Origin: Cynocephalus volans
Taxonomy: Eukaryota; Chordata; Mammalia; Dermoptera; Cynocephalidae
DNA: 64,000 bases
NCBI RefSeq assembly: GCF_027409185.1
Contig: NC_084462.1
Location: 154,181,490-154,245,489 of the forward strand
Direction: 5' to 3'
Part shown: in pieces, positions 45,071-57,506 of the stretch
Position numbering within the stretch: the stretch's first letter is position 1
Layout: the number at the start of each line of letters is the position of its first letter
Notes under the pieces: generated by a model
The model's database searches: none
What the model saw: the letters and a program-made list of their open reading frames with translations, nothing else
Told to the model about the DNA's origin: nothing
Made by a program: the position numbers and the translations under genes

Positions 45071-45936
45071 TGCTTTTTAATCATTAAAAATGGTAAAACA
45101 ACAAAATGGAAATCTCTCAGGAAAAGATCAGCTCCCTTTTGGATATTCAGAACACTTGAGTATTTTCATGACTCTGAAAAGCTTTGGTGTAAAAGAATTT
45201 TTTTTTGCTAATCAAGCATTTCCCATTCTTCTTTGGGCATGGAACACTTTTTTGTCAGAATAATTCCTGCAGCCTCCAGTATTGTGTGAAATTCAATTTG
45301 AAAAGTAATGTTTTAAGGTCTTGCTTTGCTTAGGATGGGGCAGTTAATCTCAGCCCCCAGAGTACCTTGCAGGCTATCAACAGGGTGGGAAACTCCATGT
45401 TACACTAGTAGTTATTGGATATATTCATTGTGGAACCATTGGACTAGCTGTATAACTTTATATAATAACTTAAATTTTGCCCTTTCAGAACTATTATAAG
45501 TAGTACTTAGAAAAGAACCTGGCATATAATTGGAGCTAGCTAGTTATTGAAGGAATGAATTAATTAATAAGTTGTATGTGAATGTTTCCTGAGAGGAATT
45601 TATTGGTTCACTCTTATCAGTTCAGAAATTTGGTGAGGTGTCCTGATGGAGCTAGTCTATAAATCTGTCACTGGTGAAATATTTTGTTCCTATCTGGATA
45701 AATTTGTAGTATAGTATAAGTATAGTGTAGTATAGTATAAGTTTGTAGTGTAGTGTAAGAATACTTAAAAGCAGTGTTTCACTATATTTTGTATGCTTAT
45801 GGTATTGGAATTCTCAGGAGTGCAGAAAAAAAGAATGGTTTGAAAAAGTAAAGAGAAAAAAGTGGAAAAGAGAAAAGCAGAGTGTATGCATATGTTGAGT
45901 AATAGAGATAAATGTTATTTAGATTTTTTTTTTTTT

Positions 45937-45981
45937 TCTGTTTTTTGGGAGGCTGGCTGGTATTGGGATCTGAACCCTTGA
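45937..45981 (-). mobile_element. 5'-truncated SINE stub, antisense
   Basis: GGGAGGCTGGCTGGTATTGG with T run; flanks TAGATTTTTTTTT on both sides. Confidence 0.72.
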
Positions 45982-46004
45982 TAGATTTTTTTTTTCCTTT
46001 TTTG

Positions 46005-46130
46005 GACCAAATTTGTTGAGATAAAATTTATACACAGTAAAATGCATCCATTTTAGTTTCAGTGAGTTTTAACAAGTGCATACACCTGTGTAACCACTGC
46101 CACACTAGGGATAGGAAATGCTTCCATTAT
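46005..46130 (-). mobile_element. L1M 3'UTR fragment, antisense
   Basis: A TTGAGATAAAATTTATACAC phrase followed by CACCTGTGTAACCACTGCC. Confidence 0.55.
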
Positions 46131-46261
46131 AGGTGCTTGTTTTTGTTATTTTGGGCCACATAGTTTCATACTTGGCAGGTAAAAATGAGCACTTTTAATA
46201 TTTTTAAAAGTGCTATTTAAATGATTTCAGTGTTAATAAAATAACTGCTTCTCTCTTTTTC

Positions 46262-46850
46262 TTAGACCCCACATACGTCCCTCAGCAAATCGTATTGACT
46301 ACCTTCAAAATACATCCAGAATCCAATAACTTGATACTGCTTTCACCATTACCACCTTTTCCACTTTTGTGTGGTTTACTGCAGTAATCTCTAGCTTCCA
46401 TCCTGTTCCTTTCCAGTTAACACCAGGGTTATTGGTATGGTTAAAATGTAAATCAAGTCAAAAATCTTTCAAATATTTTCCATTTCATTCAGAGTAAAAA
46501 TCAAAACCTTTATGATGTACTGCTAAGTTCTACATTCTCTGAACCCCCCTCCCCAAAGCAATACTCCGTGTTTATCTCTGTCTTTCCTCATTTATTCTTC
46601 TCCAGCCATACTGTTGGCCTTGCTGTCCCTCTCTCATACATGCCATTCCTACATTAGGCTCTTTGTATTTGCAGTTACCTTTGCTTGGGAGGCTCTTCCC
46701 CCAAATATAAATAGGGCTTTCTGCTTCAGCCTCTTTCAAATCTTTGTTCAAGTTTTCACCTTCTTGATGAGGCCAGATCACCAGATTTAAAATAAACCAC
46801 TTCCTAGCTCTCTTCCCTGCTTTATTTGTCTACAAAGTTCCTAACAACTT
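46262..46850. repeat. Old mammalian interspersed repeat
   Basis: CTACCTTCAAAATACATCCA ... TCATTCAGAGTAAAAATCAA ... TTGGGAGGCTCTTCCCCC is a phrase order found in many mammals. Related sequence in the opposite orientation lies at 19580-20150. I cannot name the family safely. Confidence 0.55.
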
Positions 46851-48029
46851 TCAGTGTATATATGATTTTAAGTATTATAATTTCTATTGTCTTATTTATC
46901 ATCTGTAGGTAAAACAACTCTCAATTATTTTCACATGGCAAAACATACTAAACTTTATGTTGAAATAAGTAGTTGGTACTCTAATTAAGATGTTTAAAGT
47001 GAGGATTAGTATTTATCAAAGATCTCCAGAAATATTTGTTTTCTGAATTTCCATGGGAGGAGCCATTATCTTCTTAAAGGAAGGAAAGGAATATTCATAA
47101 AAAGTAGCCATTAACTGTGGTATTTTTACCTGTACCTTTGAAGTGCAGCATATGAATAAGCAAGTTTTGAGCAGCTCCAAATAAAAGGGAAATATTTCAT
47201 AGAAAATTTAGGAGTGAACAGAATGGGTATATTGGCATAAACTAAAGTTAAATCTATCTGGTTAACTTATAACTGGATGAATTATACATTTAGAATCAAA
47301 CAATCTAGCTTACACACCAGGAATATAGAGTTTTTTATTTTAGTGTTACTTGTATCTAATACTGGTGGGGAAAAAGTGGTTCTAAAGATGAATTCATGGC
47401 CCAATGTTGTAATCATTCTGAAGCTAGGAAGTGAGCCATTGCTAGCATACTACTTAGCATGTGATAGCTTCTTAATAAATTTGTTTATTGAGGTCCTCAG
47501 GGTTTGTTTACTGATTCATTCATTAATCAATTTATTTATTCAACAGGTATTAAAACCAACTGCCCTCCTAAGAAAGTGCTGAGATAGAGTATTATAATGA
47601 TAATACAAGAGCTTCTGTAAGTAGGACAGTAGCCCTCTCTGTTTTTAAAGGAGACTTCCCCCCTTCACACACATGCCCTTTCATGTAGAGTATTTGTTTT
47701 TGTTTGGGGGCCAAAAGTATTACAAAAAGGTTATTAAAGAACTCAACACATTTACAATCTTAGAATCTTGTGTTTTTCTTTTGTAATATATGCTGATATG
47801 TACCTAATATTTAAAGCATTTCCAGTTCCTTATTTGCTAAGTATATAAAGTCATCCTAGGAATTCCTTTACCTTTAAAGCTTTTTAAATATTTAAAGTGT
47901 TTTCTGAAGTTGAAATTTAGATTTTATAGAATATTATATTATCCTAACTTATTAAATCAAAGGAACAGTCTGAGGAAAAACAGTTGTGGGCAAGAAGGAC
48001 ATGCTTTTCTGTTTTAAAGAAATGTCTAA

Positions 48030-48660
48030 TAAACAGATAAAAAGATAGCAACTTCATTAGTGGTCAGGGAAATGTAAATTGAAATAAAAAGTATTTTTTA
48101 CATATCACATTGTTAGAATCTAAACACTGATTTATTCCAGTAATGGTGAGGATATGAGAAAAGGACATACTGGTGGTGGGAATATAAATTTGTACACTAG
48201 TTTTGGGGGGGTGATTATTAGGTAAATTGTGGATGTGTGCAGTACTAACCTGTATTATAAAATTACTTGCACAGGTGCATGTGTCCAGTATATCCAAGAA
48301 TGTTCAGCATTATTTGTAAGAGCTAAAAAGTAGAGCCAATCATTAATGTTGGTTGAATAATTATTGTATATTTGTATTAGAATAATTTACTGCATTACAA
48401 ATTGTGAGGTAGAATTTTATGAACTGACATGAAGAGAGGTCACTGATAATGAGGGAGAAATGCATGTAATAATATAGTATGATTAAATTGTATGTAGAAA
48501 AATTATTATATATTAGATTATGTATGAATGATATTTAAAAGAAACAATAATATGTACCAAAATGTTGGGATTAGGGGGCAAGGAAGTGTGGAAGACTTGC
48601 GCTTTTTATCTTCTTTCTTCTGAAGGGTGAGTAAAAGTATAAAACACAAAGGAGAAAATA
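48030..48660 (+). mobile_element. L1 3' relic, sense
   Basis: Worn ORF2 tail and 3'UTR: a GGAAATGTAAATTGAAATAA phrase at 48068 and a TGGTGGGAATATAAATTTGT phrase at 48174. Confidence 0.55.
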
Positions 48661-49043
48661 GTAGAGACAGACATTCTTAAGAAGGTTTTAACAACTCTAG
48701 ATGATTTATAAAGTGGGGAAATTTCAGTTATAAGTGGGAGAATTTTTCCTAGTGTCCAACAGAAATACCTCCAAATCACTAATTTTAGTGGAATCACTGA
48801 TGGGGGATTGACCCTCTTATTTTGGCTGCTTTTTAAAAATTGGTGCACAGAACCCCCTCCTAGGACATCCTAACACTGTGTTTCTACTTTTTCCAGTAGT
48901 TCTGGAGGCTTAAGTATGTTGATGAAATATAAAATTTTGAGGGAGGAAAAGCTTTAAATACTTATATTTGTTTAACAAAAGGACAGAGTTTCCTTTAATA
49001 CTATGACAAAATGAAACAGTTCAATGTGTTCCTGTTCTGTGTG

Positions 49044-49133
49044 TTTTTTTTGGCTGGCCTAAACAGGGATCAAACCCTGGACCTCGGTTTTATCAGCACC
49101 ATGCTCTAACCAGCTGAGCTAACTGGCCAGCCC
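49044..49133 (-). mobile_element. tRNA-Ile-derived SINE, antisense
   Basis: GGCTGGCCTAAACAGGGATC ... GAGCTAACTGGCCAGCCC. Confidence 0.87.
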
Positions 49134-49834
49134 ATCTTTTTATACTTAAAAAAATCAAATACTAGCATGCGATTCTTGGATTTGATTCAAGAATGGTTAA
49201 GAGGCTTGCTTTTAATTTTTAAGAAAAATTAAATCATTGTCACAAGTTGGGTGTTCTTTTTATATTTGAGTGGTTACTATGTGACCTGATGTCAGGAGTT
49301 CTTCCCCCACTTCCAGGTTTGTAGTTCAGTGACACATTTGTCCTTGAGGAACTGGCCAACGTTGAATCAACAAATACTGTGTTACCTTGTAAATTTAGTT
49401 TTTGGGGTGCTGATGGGTATATAAAAAAAAGTGAACGCTTCTAAAAAAAAAACTCTTAGAACACTTCTGAAAAAACACTTAGATACCTTCCTGGAGTCTA
49501 AGTTTGGTTTAAAAAGAGTCGTTGATGTTTAGTATTTAATTTTTGAATATTAACTGAACCTCAAAATTCTTTTTTTCTTTATATGTATTCCCGTATGATT
49601 GTAGGAGTCTATCCTGAATTTAGATCGTGTACATTTTGGGAACTTATTTTAGAAAAGATCTAAGGTTTAAAAATTCTCAATGGACAGACAGAGAAAAGAG
49701 GGTCTTTGCCAACTCCTTTGGGTAAGAAAACTTTAGAATTTTGCAGATACTCTAAAAATGAAGGCCAACAAACCAGGACATATCAAAATGTAAAATTTTC
49801 AATTAAAATAATTTGTCTTGATTTCTTTCTTTAG

Positions 49835-49955
49835 ACTGCTGCAGTAAGAATGTCTTTCCCCCCACATTTGAATCGCCCTCCCATGGGAATCCCAGCTCTC
49901 CCACCAGGGATTCCACCCCCACAGTTTCCTGGCTTTCCTCCACCTGTACCTCCAG
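49835..49955 (+). CDS. RBM25: RBM25 exon 2: start codon and Pro-rich N-terminus
   Basis: RBM25 is a nuclear RNA-binding splicing regulator (yeast Snu71 relative) with an N-terminal Pro-rich part, one RRM, a long RE/RD-rich coiled region and a C-terminal PWI domain. It works with U1 snRNP and SR factors in splice-site choice. The acceptor TTTCTTTAG ends at 49834, 15 bases of 5'UTR follow, and the ATG is at 49850. The exon encodes MSFPPHLNRPPMGIPALPPG and 15 more residues, then splits a Gly codon (phase 1) at the donor CCAG/GTAAG (intron from 49956). The match to the known mammalian N-terminus is essentially complete. The Glu/Arg-rich and PWI exons lie beyond the right edge. Confidence 0.96.
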
Positions 49956-50162
49956 GTAAGTTTGTTGATACTGTTTTTTGTTTTTTAAACCTGTATTTTC
50001 GTCACCGTGATACTATAGGAAAATGATATGTATATTAATTATATTAGTAGTAATGATGTCAGCATCATTCTGGAAATATGGATGTCTCTTTTTCCTATGG
50101 CAGTAGTTTTTATGTCTGGCTGAGTATCAAACTCATCTGGGAAGTTTTAAAAAACATTTTAA

Positions 50163-50262
50163 GGGACTGGCTGGTTAGCTTAGTTGGTTAGAACTCAGTG
50201 TTAGTAACACCAAGATCAGAGGTTTGGATCCCTGTACTAGCCAGCCACCAAAACAAAATATA
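50163..50262 (+). mobile_element. tRNA-Ile-derived SINE
   Basis: GGGACTGGCTGGTTAGCTTA ... CTAGCCAGCCACCAAAAC. Confidence 0.87.
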
Positions 50263-50428
50263 TATATATTTTAAAAATAGGTAATACATTCACATGGTTC
50301 AAAAATCAGAAAGTATAGAAAGGTATACAGTGAAAGGTTTCCCTCACATGCCCACAAAACTGCTGTCACTATTCCCTTACTGAAAAAGGGAAACAAAACA
50401 GAGTCATTAGTTTCTTCTTTTCCAGATT

Positions 50429-50524
50429 TTTTTTTTCTTTGGCAGCTGTCCTGTATAGGGATCCAAACCCTTGACCTTGGTGTTATAAACACTGTGCTCC
50501 AACCAACTGAGCTAAGTAGCTAGC
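50429..50524 (-). mobile_element. tRNA-Ile-derived SINE, antisense
   Basis: GGCAGCTGTCCTGTATAGGG body; 15-16-bp flanks CTTCTTTTCCAGATTT on both sides. Confidence 0.9.
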
Positions 50525-50692
50525 CTTCTTTTCCAGATTTAAAAAAAAATGCATATTGTAAGCCATTATAAATAAATAAATATACATATATATATTTTTT
50601 TCTTTTTCTGAACTATGAATTGAGAAGTATATATTATTTTATCTCTTAGTTTTGGGGTTTTTTTTTTGTTTTGTCCAACACACATAAAAGCG

Positions 50693-50759
50693 TACTTCAA
50701 AAAGTTCATGAAAAAATAGAATGAAAGATAATAACTGATCTTTCCATAACTTTTTGAAG
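50693..50759. mobile_element. Short hairpin MITE, copy 2
   Basis: TACTTCAAAAAGTTCATGAA at the left and CCATAACTTTTTGAAG at the right, same size as copy 1, different neighbourhood. Confidence 0.65.
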
Positions 50760-52045
50760 ACCCCCCCGTATAGTAGCATCCTGTATACACTATTCTGCCC
50801 CTTGCTTTTTTTCACTTCACAATATATCTTGGAGAGCTTTCCAAATCACTATGTAAAAGTTTCCTTTCTCCAAAGTTCTGTGGAGTTAAAAAAAAAATAT
50901 GTTCAAGCCCTACCCCAAAAACCTGAATCAGGTCATTAGAAATTGGAGTCCAGGAATCTTTTTCTTGTTAACAAGTTTATAGGTAATTCTAGGCATCCAT
51001 TTAAGCATAGGGAACCCATATTTGGGAGCCATTATCCTGAAGTATATAGTTAGCATTGTTTGGCCTAAGGGAAACAGATAGTTTTCCTTTGGTTTATGGG
51101 TGATAGTTCAGGTATTTTTATATTTTAATGGGGTTGAAAGCATTTCATACAAAATTAGTTTGTTTACCTTTCCTGAAGATAATATCTAAGAGCTCTCTTA
51201 ATTTGCCTGCTAGAAGTATTTTGATGTAGAATCCATGTTATTGAGATGGAAATCAGCAAATGGTCTTGTAAATTATCCAGAAGTATTTATTTGAGGAAAC
51301 TTTTACTTTGGGGGGCTTGTGTTTTAAAATCAGATTTTCTATTTGAAATTATAGTGTTTTACTAAAGAGCTTGAAAGTTGCAGAGTTAAAAATACATTGC
51401 AGGTGGCTCATATGATAGGTCGTTTCTTCATAGCATGTATGTTACAGGGATTGTGCAAACAGCAGATCTGTCTTTATTTTGGATTAGACTTGACTTCTTA
51501 ATTTTGAATTAGGGAATTTACTGCCATAGGCTTTGAGAGCCTACCCCTCAGAAAGGTATTTAAAAAGCCACAAGATAAACATGATAATTTTTGTGTAATA
51601 TCATTTAAGACTTCAGGAATTTGGAGGAAAAATCATAATTTAAAAAATCAGAACAATTATGCATATATTCCATGGAATTAGAATGCAGTATTTATACAAA
51701 TTTTGCTTGTAACAGGACTGCAAGATAACCATGGATGTGTATTTATCATCTGCCAGGGGAGTAGTATAAAAGTTTAAAAACCAGTTTATCCATGTAGCAG
51801 TTACTGAATTTTAGATAGTAACTTAGGTGCTCTACAATGGATCATAAATTGACTATAAATTCTGCTGAAAGGGGGATTGAGAAGGTATAGTTTGCAGAAA
51901 ACTGAAAAAAGTTATCAGCCATCAAACAGATTAGTAACTGTAAAAGGACAGTGTTCTGAACCACTTTCATTTAGGCATCAGTTTTTTTCTTTGGTTTATG
52001 TATCCTTATTTTTTCATATATTTATAGTTTGATAATACAGATCTG

Positions 52046-52233
52046 TTTTGTTTGTTTGTTTCATTTTGTTTTTTAAAGATGACTGGTAAGGGAATCTTAA
52101 CCCTTGACTTGGTGTTGTCAGCACCACGCTCTCCAAGTGAGCTAACCGGCCATCCCTATATAGGATCCGAACCCGTGGCCTTGGTGTTATGAGCAAGCAC
52201 CACACTCTCCCAAGTGAGCCACAGGCCAGCCCC
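52046..52233 (-). mobile_element. Dimeric tRNA-Ile SINE, antisense
   Basis: GATGACTGGTAAGGGAATCT ... CCTATATAGGATCC ... CACAGGCCAGCCCC; flanks TACAGATCTG at 52036-52045 and 52234-52243. Confidence 0.92.
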
Positions 52234-53303
52234 TACAGATCTGGTTTTGATAGACCTTACTATAACCACGATACAAAGCCTTGCTGTTGTAGGAGTTACA
52301 GGGAAGGATAGTTTACTTACTATTTCTTTGTGAAGAAATTTAAGGAAAGGATTGAGAGTTAAGCTTAATCATTTGTTCAGAATCAGGAAAGGTAACAATG
52401 GAAAATCCATGCTTTAATTTCCTTATCAGAAGATGAGGTTTAGAAAAGATTTAAATTCTTTTGAATTAAAAAAATCTAAGTATAACAAATTCACATGAGC
52501 ATTATACCAAATTATAAATGGAAGTAGAAGCTAAGTGGGACGTATTTCTTTGAAGACTAATCCCTGCATATCTTTTTAAATGGGTTGAGCGACCCTGAAA
52601 GCCCATTTTTTTGTATTTCTTGTTGCTGTTTAGGTAATGCCATACTAATGTGGCATTTATTCACAGAGTGGTAACACTTACAATTCTGATTTCATTTGTA
52701 GCAGTGTACAATATCATTTGTGTCTGGGGAAATGTATTTTAGTTGGGTGATAAATCAGACTTTAGTTGCAGCTCACTCACTGTCAGCAGCCTGTGTACAG
52801 CATCAGTACTTTAAAAAGTAAGTAATGAAATAGTATGCTAAACTGCTGTAATGATTCAGAACCGCAGTACCCGTTTTCATGTGTAATTAATGTGTAATCT
52901 CTAAGTGAGATAATGTATGTGGTGATCACATTATATATTAAATTAGAAAATAAATTTGGAAAATAGCTATTATTTTTCTTAAAAAATAATACATGCATAT
53001 AGAAAAAAGTCTTCATCCCACAGTTTTTTAGTTCCCTTCCCCAAAGGCAGCCTTATCAGTTTCTAATGTGTATTTCTCTAGAGAGATACCATGCATTTCC
53101 TAGTGTATTTGCTTATGTTTACTCTTTCCCCACTTCCTTTTTTAAAAAAACTCAAATGGTAGTAACACATTGTTCACATTTTGTGCACTTTAATTTTTTT
53201 CATTTGAATATGCATAGATTTTTATAATGAGTAGCAATACATTTTCAATGTGAATTCTAAATTTCATAATATTAGTAAGTTGGGGTAGAAGAGGTACTGT
53301 TAA

Positions 53304-53448
53304 GGGCCGAGCCCGTGGCGCACTTGGTAGAGTGCTGCGCTGGGAGCGCAGCAACGCTCCCGCCGCGGGTTCGGATCCTATATAGGACTGACCAGTGCAC
53401 TCACTGGCTGAGTGCCGGTCACGAAAAAACGACAAAAAAAAAAAAAAA
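53304..53448 (+). mobile_element. tRNA-derived SINE, GCCGAGCCCGTGGCGC subfamily
   Basis: Full form with GCGCTGGGAGCGCAGC and the CCGGTCACG end, long A tail. Perfect 17-bp flanks AGAAGAGGTACTGTTAA (53287-53303 and 53449-53465). Confidence 0.94.
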
Positions 53449-54429
53449 AGAAGAGGTACTGTTAAACTGAGTAACTGTAAAAAGGAAAAAAAATTCCTCA
53501 AGATGTCTTTTTCTGAATGTTTTCTTTAATAGAAAGTTTACCTAGGGAAGAAGTGCCACATAGATTACAGTTGATAAATGGGAGAAATTATTCATTTTTG
53601 TTTTGCAAAGTTAAGGTGATTAATTATAGTTTTGAGCATCCACTGTATGTAAGTGGTTCACATAAATTATCTCTTTCACAGGAACTGTTAGGAAATAATT
53701 ACTTCAGTGGAATTGAAACAAGCTGAGGTTAAAGTGCTTGCCCAAGGTTGCATAACTGAAAGTGATAGAACGAAGAAATGAACCCAAATTTGACTCTGAA
53801 ATGTGATTTTTCTATTTTACACAGTTTACTGTAGACTTATTGATAGGAATTTTGATTTGTACCTTTAAAAATTTTTATTTTGAAAACATTATTTTAAATA
53901 AATCATGTTAAAAAATAAAGAGATAGTGTTAAATGTTTAAGAATTTATTACCAGTCTTAGATGGAGAATTATCTTAAATTCATGTTAAATTTGAACTGAA
54001 GGGTGATTTCAGAATTTCTTGAGATATTTAGAAGCATTTTAAAATTTATATTAGAAATGTGGGCAGGTCTTTAATTTTGCCTGCATTGCAAACTTTTTCT
54101 TAGTTCTTGAATGGTTTGATTTCTTCCTTCTGTGAACAAGGAAGGACACAAGAACTCTCAATATAACAGCTATTGATTAATAAACAGTGTAGTTGAAAAA
54201 GATACCCTTTAGTTGTCAGTAGTAGAATAGCTATTGACAGCTTTTAAACCCTTAGAATGAGTTATTCAGTGCAGCACATTTGTCTTAGTTTCCTCTTTGA
54301 CAGTGCTGAGATGACTGATCTTCATTTTTTGCATGATTTCCATTATCTGAAAGAACTAGAAATAACAAGGTTCTTAGGTTTCCAGATTAGTTTCTCATCT
54401 GATACTTTTTTTCCTTCCCCCGCCCCCCG

Positions 54430-54665
54430 AAGGATTTTTTAAATGTATTTATTTAATTGACAAAATTGTATATGTTTATTGTGGACAACAATGTTGTTTT
54501 GAATATGGCTACATTGTGGAATGGCTAAATTGAGCTAATTAACATGCATTACAACACTTAAAATCTATTCTCTTAGCAATTTTCAGGAATACAATACATT
54601 GTTATTAACTATAGTCACCATGTTGTACAATGTGTTTTCACATTTAAAGGATTCATTAATACCAT
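54430..54665 (-). mobile_element. L1MA-type 3' end, antisense
   Basis: ATTGTGGAATGGCTAAATTG and CTATAGTCACCATGTTGTAC mark a common antisense L1 end. It abuts the MaLR LTR to the right. Confidence 0.7.
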
Positions 54666-54675
54666 TGTTCACCTG

Positions 54676-55104
54676 TGTATTAGTCTGTTTATGTTGCTTA
54701 TAACAAACTACCTGAAACTGGGTAATGTATAAAGAAAAACGGCATTTATTGCTTACAGTTTCTGAGGCTGGGAAGTCCAAAGACCATCTGGTGGTGGCGA
54801 CAGTGACTCGGGGGTCTCACATTGCAAGATGGTGGAAGTAGAGAGAGCAGAGAGCACAAGAGAGACAGACTCACCTCTTTTAAAGCCCTCAGAACTATGC
54901 CCATGACCACCATTTTTAATCCATTCACTAGGGCATGATCCTATAATTTAATCACCTCTTCGAGGCTCCACCTTTCAGTTACCATAATAGGATTTCCCAC
55001 CCTCTTAACAGTCACAGTGTGGGCTAAATTTCTAATACATGAAACTTGGGGGACACAATTCAAGTTTCAGTGAGTTTTGGGGGGACATAATTCAATCCAC
55101 TACA
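54676..55104 (-). mobile_element. MST-type MaLR LTR, antisense
   Basis: TGTATTAGTCTGTTTATGTT start and CCACTACA end; the flanks do not form a clean duplication. Confidence 0.85.
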
Positions 55105-55448
55105 ACCCATAACTGTGAATCTGTATTTGTGAAAGGTATTGGTTTTGAGGATCACTGATCCAGATGAACGTGAACTGATAACTATCCAGATTTTTATATA
55201 CCTTAAGGCAAAAGAGTATTTTGCTAGCCGCTTTGCTTTCAGTATAGTTTTTTGTTGTAGGTTCATATACAGCAACCTGATACCACACTGCTTTTGAAAA
55301 TAAGACATCAGTATCTCATTTTTATTTGTTCTATATTTCCACTTATCTATGAGAGAAGATACTTATTTGTATGGCATGTAGTTTGATATAGAATACTGTA
55401 CAGTCATATATAGTGGTATTCTTAAGTCTCATAATGCTTTTTTCTTAG

Positions 55449-55498
55449 GAACCCCAATGATTCCTGTACCAATGAGCATTATGGCTCCTGCTCCAACT
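55449..55498 (+). CDS. RBM25: RBM25 exon 3, residues 36-52
   Basis: A 50-nt exon between acceptor TTTTTTCTTAG (ends 55448) and donor ACT/GTAAGT (from 55499). It completes the Gly codon begun in exon 2 and encodes TPMIPVPMSIMAPAPT, the rest of the Pro/Met-rich low-complexity N-terminus. It ends in phase 0. Too short to be found by open-frame length; identified by reading frame and known protein order. Confidence 0.95.
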
Positions 55499-55962
55499 GT
55501 AAGTATAATTTAAAGGACTTACTAGGAGTTATGGTAGTGCTAGTGCTTTTAATGCTAAAAAAAAGCTTGATAAATTATGTGTTTTAAAAGAATAATAAGA
55601 GAATGAGAGCACTCATGCGTATATTATTCACTTATTTGAATAAATACCATTTTCACTCAGCTATGTGTTAATGTGCATATGTGCAGTTGCCCCTAAAATA
55701 TGCTCCCTAAATAGATAGTTTTAAAATTTTTCCCTTACTTTAGAATCTTCTTATTACAGATTTAGGATATTTGCCCTTTCATCATTCCTTCATCTCATCT
55801 TGGTCCTGGGAGATGAGAGAATGATCTGACATATTTATTCTCTTAAAAGAAAAGAATGTAGGAATAATCCACAAAAATTTAAATTTTGAAGTGAAATTAG
55901 TGTTGAGTACTTAACTCTCTCATCCCACCTCCCGAATTTTTAGCCCCTTCCAAGCTATTTTC

Positions 55963-55999
55963 TTTCTTTTTTTTTTTTTAACCATTAAGAGTAGTATGA
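55963..55999 (-). mobile_element. Minimal A-tailed retro-insertion (37 bp)
   Basis: Between perfect 13-bp repeats CCAAGCTATTTTC (55950-55962 and 56000-56012) lies, on the minus strand, about 20 nt of unique sequence followed by an A-rich tail. The source RNA is not recognisable. Confidence 0.7.
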
Positions 56000-57063
56000 C
56001 CAAGCTATTTTCATCTTCCTTTTCTCTGTCCTCTAATATATCTTCAAGCTTTATAAAGCTTTACTGAAATTTTTCCTCTGTTGAAGTGTTCTATTATTCA
56101 TTCTTATATCTTGAACCTTAGTTCTCCACATTAATCAAAGCTTCTGGGCACTCCAAGCATCTTAGTTAAGAATGCTAATGTACTATAGCACATGAATAAA
56201 TAATAACCCTATTAACTTTTATTTGGCCAGAATTTTTCTTTGAGCTAATTAGTATAACAGTCTTCATTTGGAATTGTACTATGAGGGAGGGTAGATCTCA
56301 TTACTTTCAACTTTTTTAATATCTGTGGGTTTTGAGAAGGGAGGGGGTTGGTGGTATTCATAGTAAAAGGGAGAGGGGAACTACATGGGCACATGGGAAT
56401 CTGCTGTGAGGCGAACTACTAAGAAGATGTGTTTCTGCAGTCCAAGAGGAGTCCAGCTTTTTTTGCATTGGACACCCATAGTTGGGCTATTTTGGAAAGC
56501 CTCCAGTGACAGGTACTCTTCCCTCATATATTTAGGGCTAGGAAAAGGTGGAATTTGGTGTTTGGAGCAGATTCCCAAGTTCACCACTGTTTATTCAGTG
56601 CCTACTGAGGGTGTTTTGCTGAATTCATAGTCAAGTACAAAGATTTGTTCCTCTGGGAGGTTGAAAGTTATAAAGGGAAAATAAGATAGGAACATAAGTA
56701 ACTGATCAAAGGCAAAATTTAAGTGTGTGGAGAGTGCTATGGAGTGTTTGAATATTCTTTCAGAGGATTAACAGAGATAATTGAAATTTTCTTTTATACT
56801 GCTACTTACAGTACAATTGTGAAAAAAACCCTTCAGGATATATTTGATAATTTTAAATGGTTTACAATGTCTTAGACATAAAAAAATTATGTTATTTTTA
56901 TTTGCTTTTCAAGTTTTTTTGTTTTTTTTTTTAAAGAAAGGTAATCTAATAGTGTAAGCTTACTTGTCATGAATAAGTTTGCATTAATGAAACATGCTGT
57001 GTGCTTTAGGAACGTTAGACTGAATATGCAGAAGCTTTAATAATAATGTGCTGTGTATTAACC

Positions 57064-57416
57064 ACAGTTGACCCTCTTGAACAACATGGGTTTAGAGTGC
57101 TCAGGTCCACTTAAGTACAGGTTTTTTTCAGTAAATATTGTACAGTACTGTAAATGTATTTTCTCTTCCTTATGATTTTTTTAATACCATTTCTTTTTTT
57201 CTTTTTATCTGAAATGACCTGTCAGAATAACATTTTCTTTAGCTTACTTTATTGTAAGAGTACAGTATATAATACATTAACATAAAAATGTGTTAATTGA
57301 ATGTTTATGGTATTGATAAGGTTTCTAGTCAGCAATATGCAATTGGTAAAGTCTTTGGGGAGTCAAATTATATGTGCATTTTCATCCTTAACCCCATGTT
57401 GTTCACAGGTCAACTT
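57064..57416 (+). mobile_element. Tigger-like (TcMar) non-autonomous DNA transposon
   Basis: Ends CAGTTGACCCTCTTGAACAA and TTGTTCACAGGTCAACT are inverted repeats, and the inside has the usual GTAAGAGTACAGTATATAAT phrase. No transposase code. Confidence 0.75.
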
Positions 57417-57506
57417 CACAATTAATGTTTTTAGCCTAACATTACATTAAACATGATAGGAAATTTAATTGCCAGATCAAATTTTATTCCCTTTTTTTCA
57501 CCTTAG

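Larger units (their letters stand above)
42349..49834 (+). other. RBM25 intron 1
   Basis: About 7.5 kb without coding sequence. It holds MIR traces (43390-43545, 43790-43900), L1 3'-end pieces, an old repeat at 46262-46800, an L1 relic at 48030-48660 and two tRNA-SINEs. I see no conserved-looking exon between the CpG island and exon 2. Confidence 0.85.
50106..51010 (+). mobile_element. MER5A-like element split by later insertions
   Basis: The left part (50106-50150, AAACTCATCTGGGAAGTTTT) and right part (50890-51010, AACCTGAATCAGGTCATTAG) are separated by about 740 bp holding two SINEs, a hairpin MITE and another old repeat. Confidence 0.55.
49956..55448 (+). other. RBM25 intron 2
   Basis: About 5.5 kb holding a MER5A-like element split in two (50106-50150 and 50890-51010), four tRNA-SINEs, a short hairpin MITE, a MIR-like tract near 53655-53780, an L1 3' end and a MaLR LTR. 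The stretches 51010-52030, 52240-53280 and 53790-54430 show little that I can name. Confidence 0.8.
55499..57506 (+). other. RBM25 intron 3
   Basis: About 2 kb. It holds a tiny 37-bp retro-insertion at 55963-55999 and a Tigger-like DNA transposon at 57064-57416. An open frame near 56385-56630 has no recognisable family and is read in the antisense phase too; not a gene. Confidence 0.8.
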
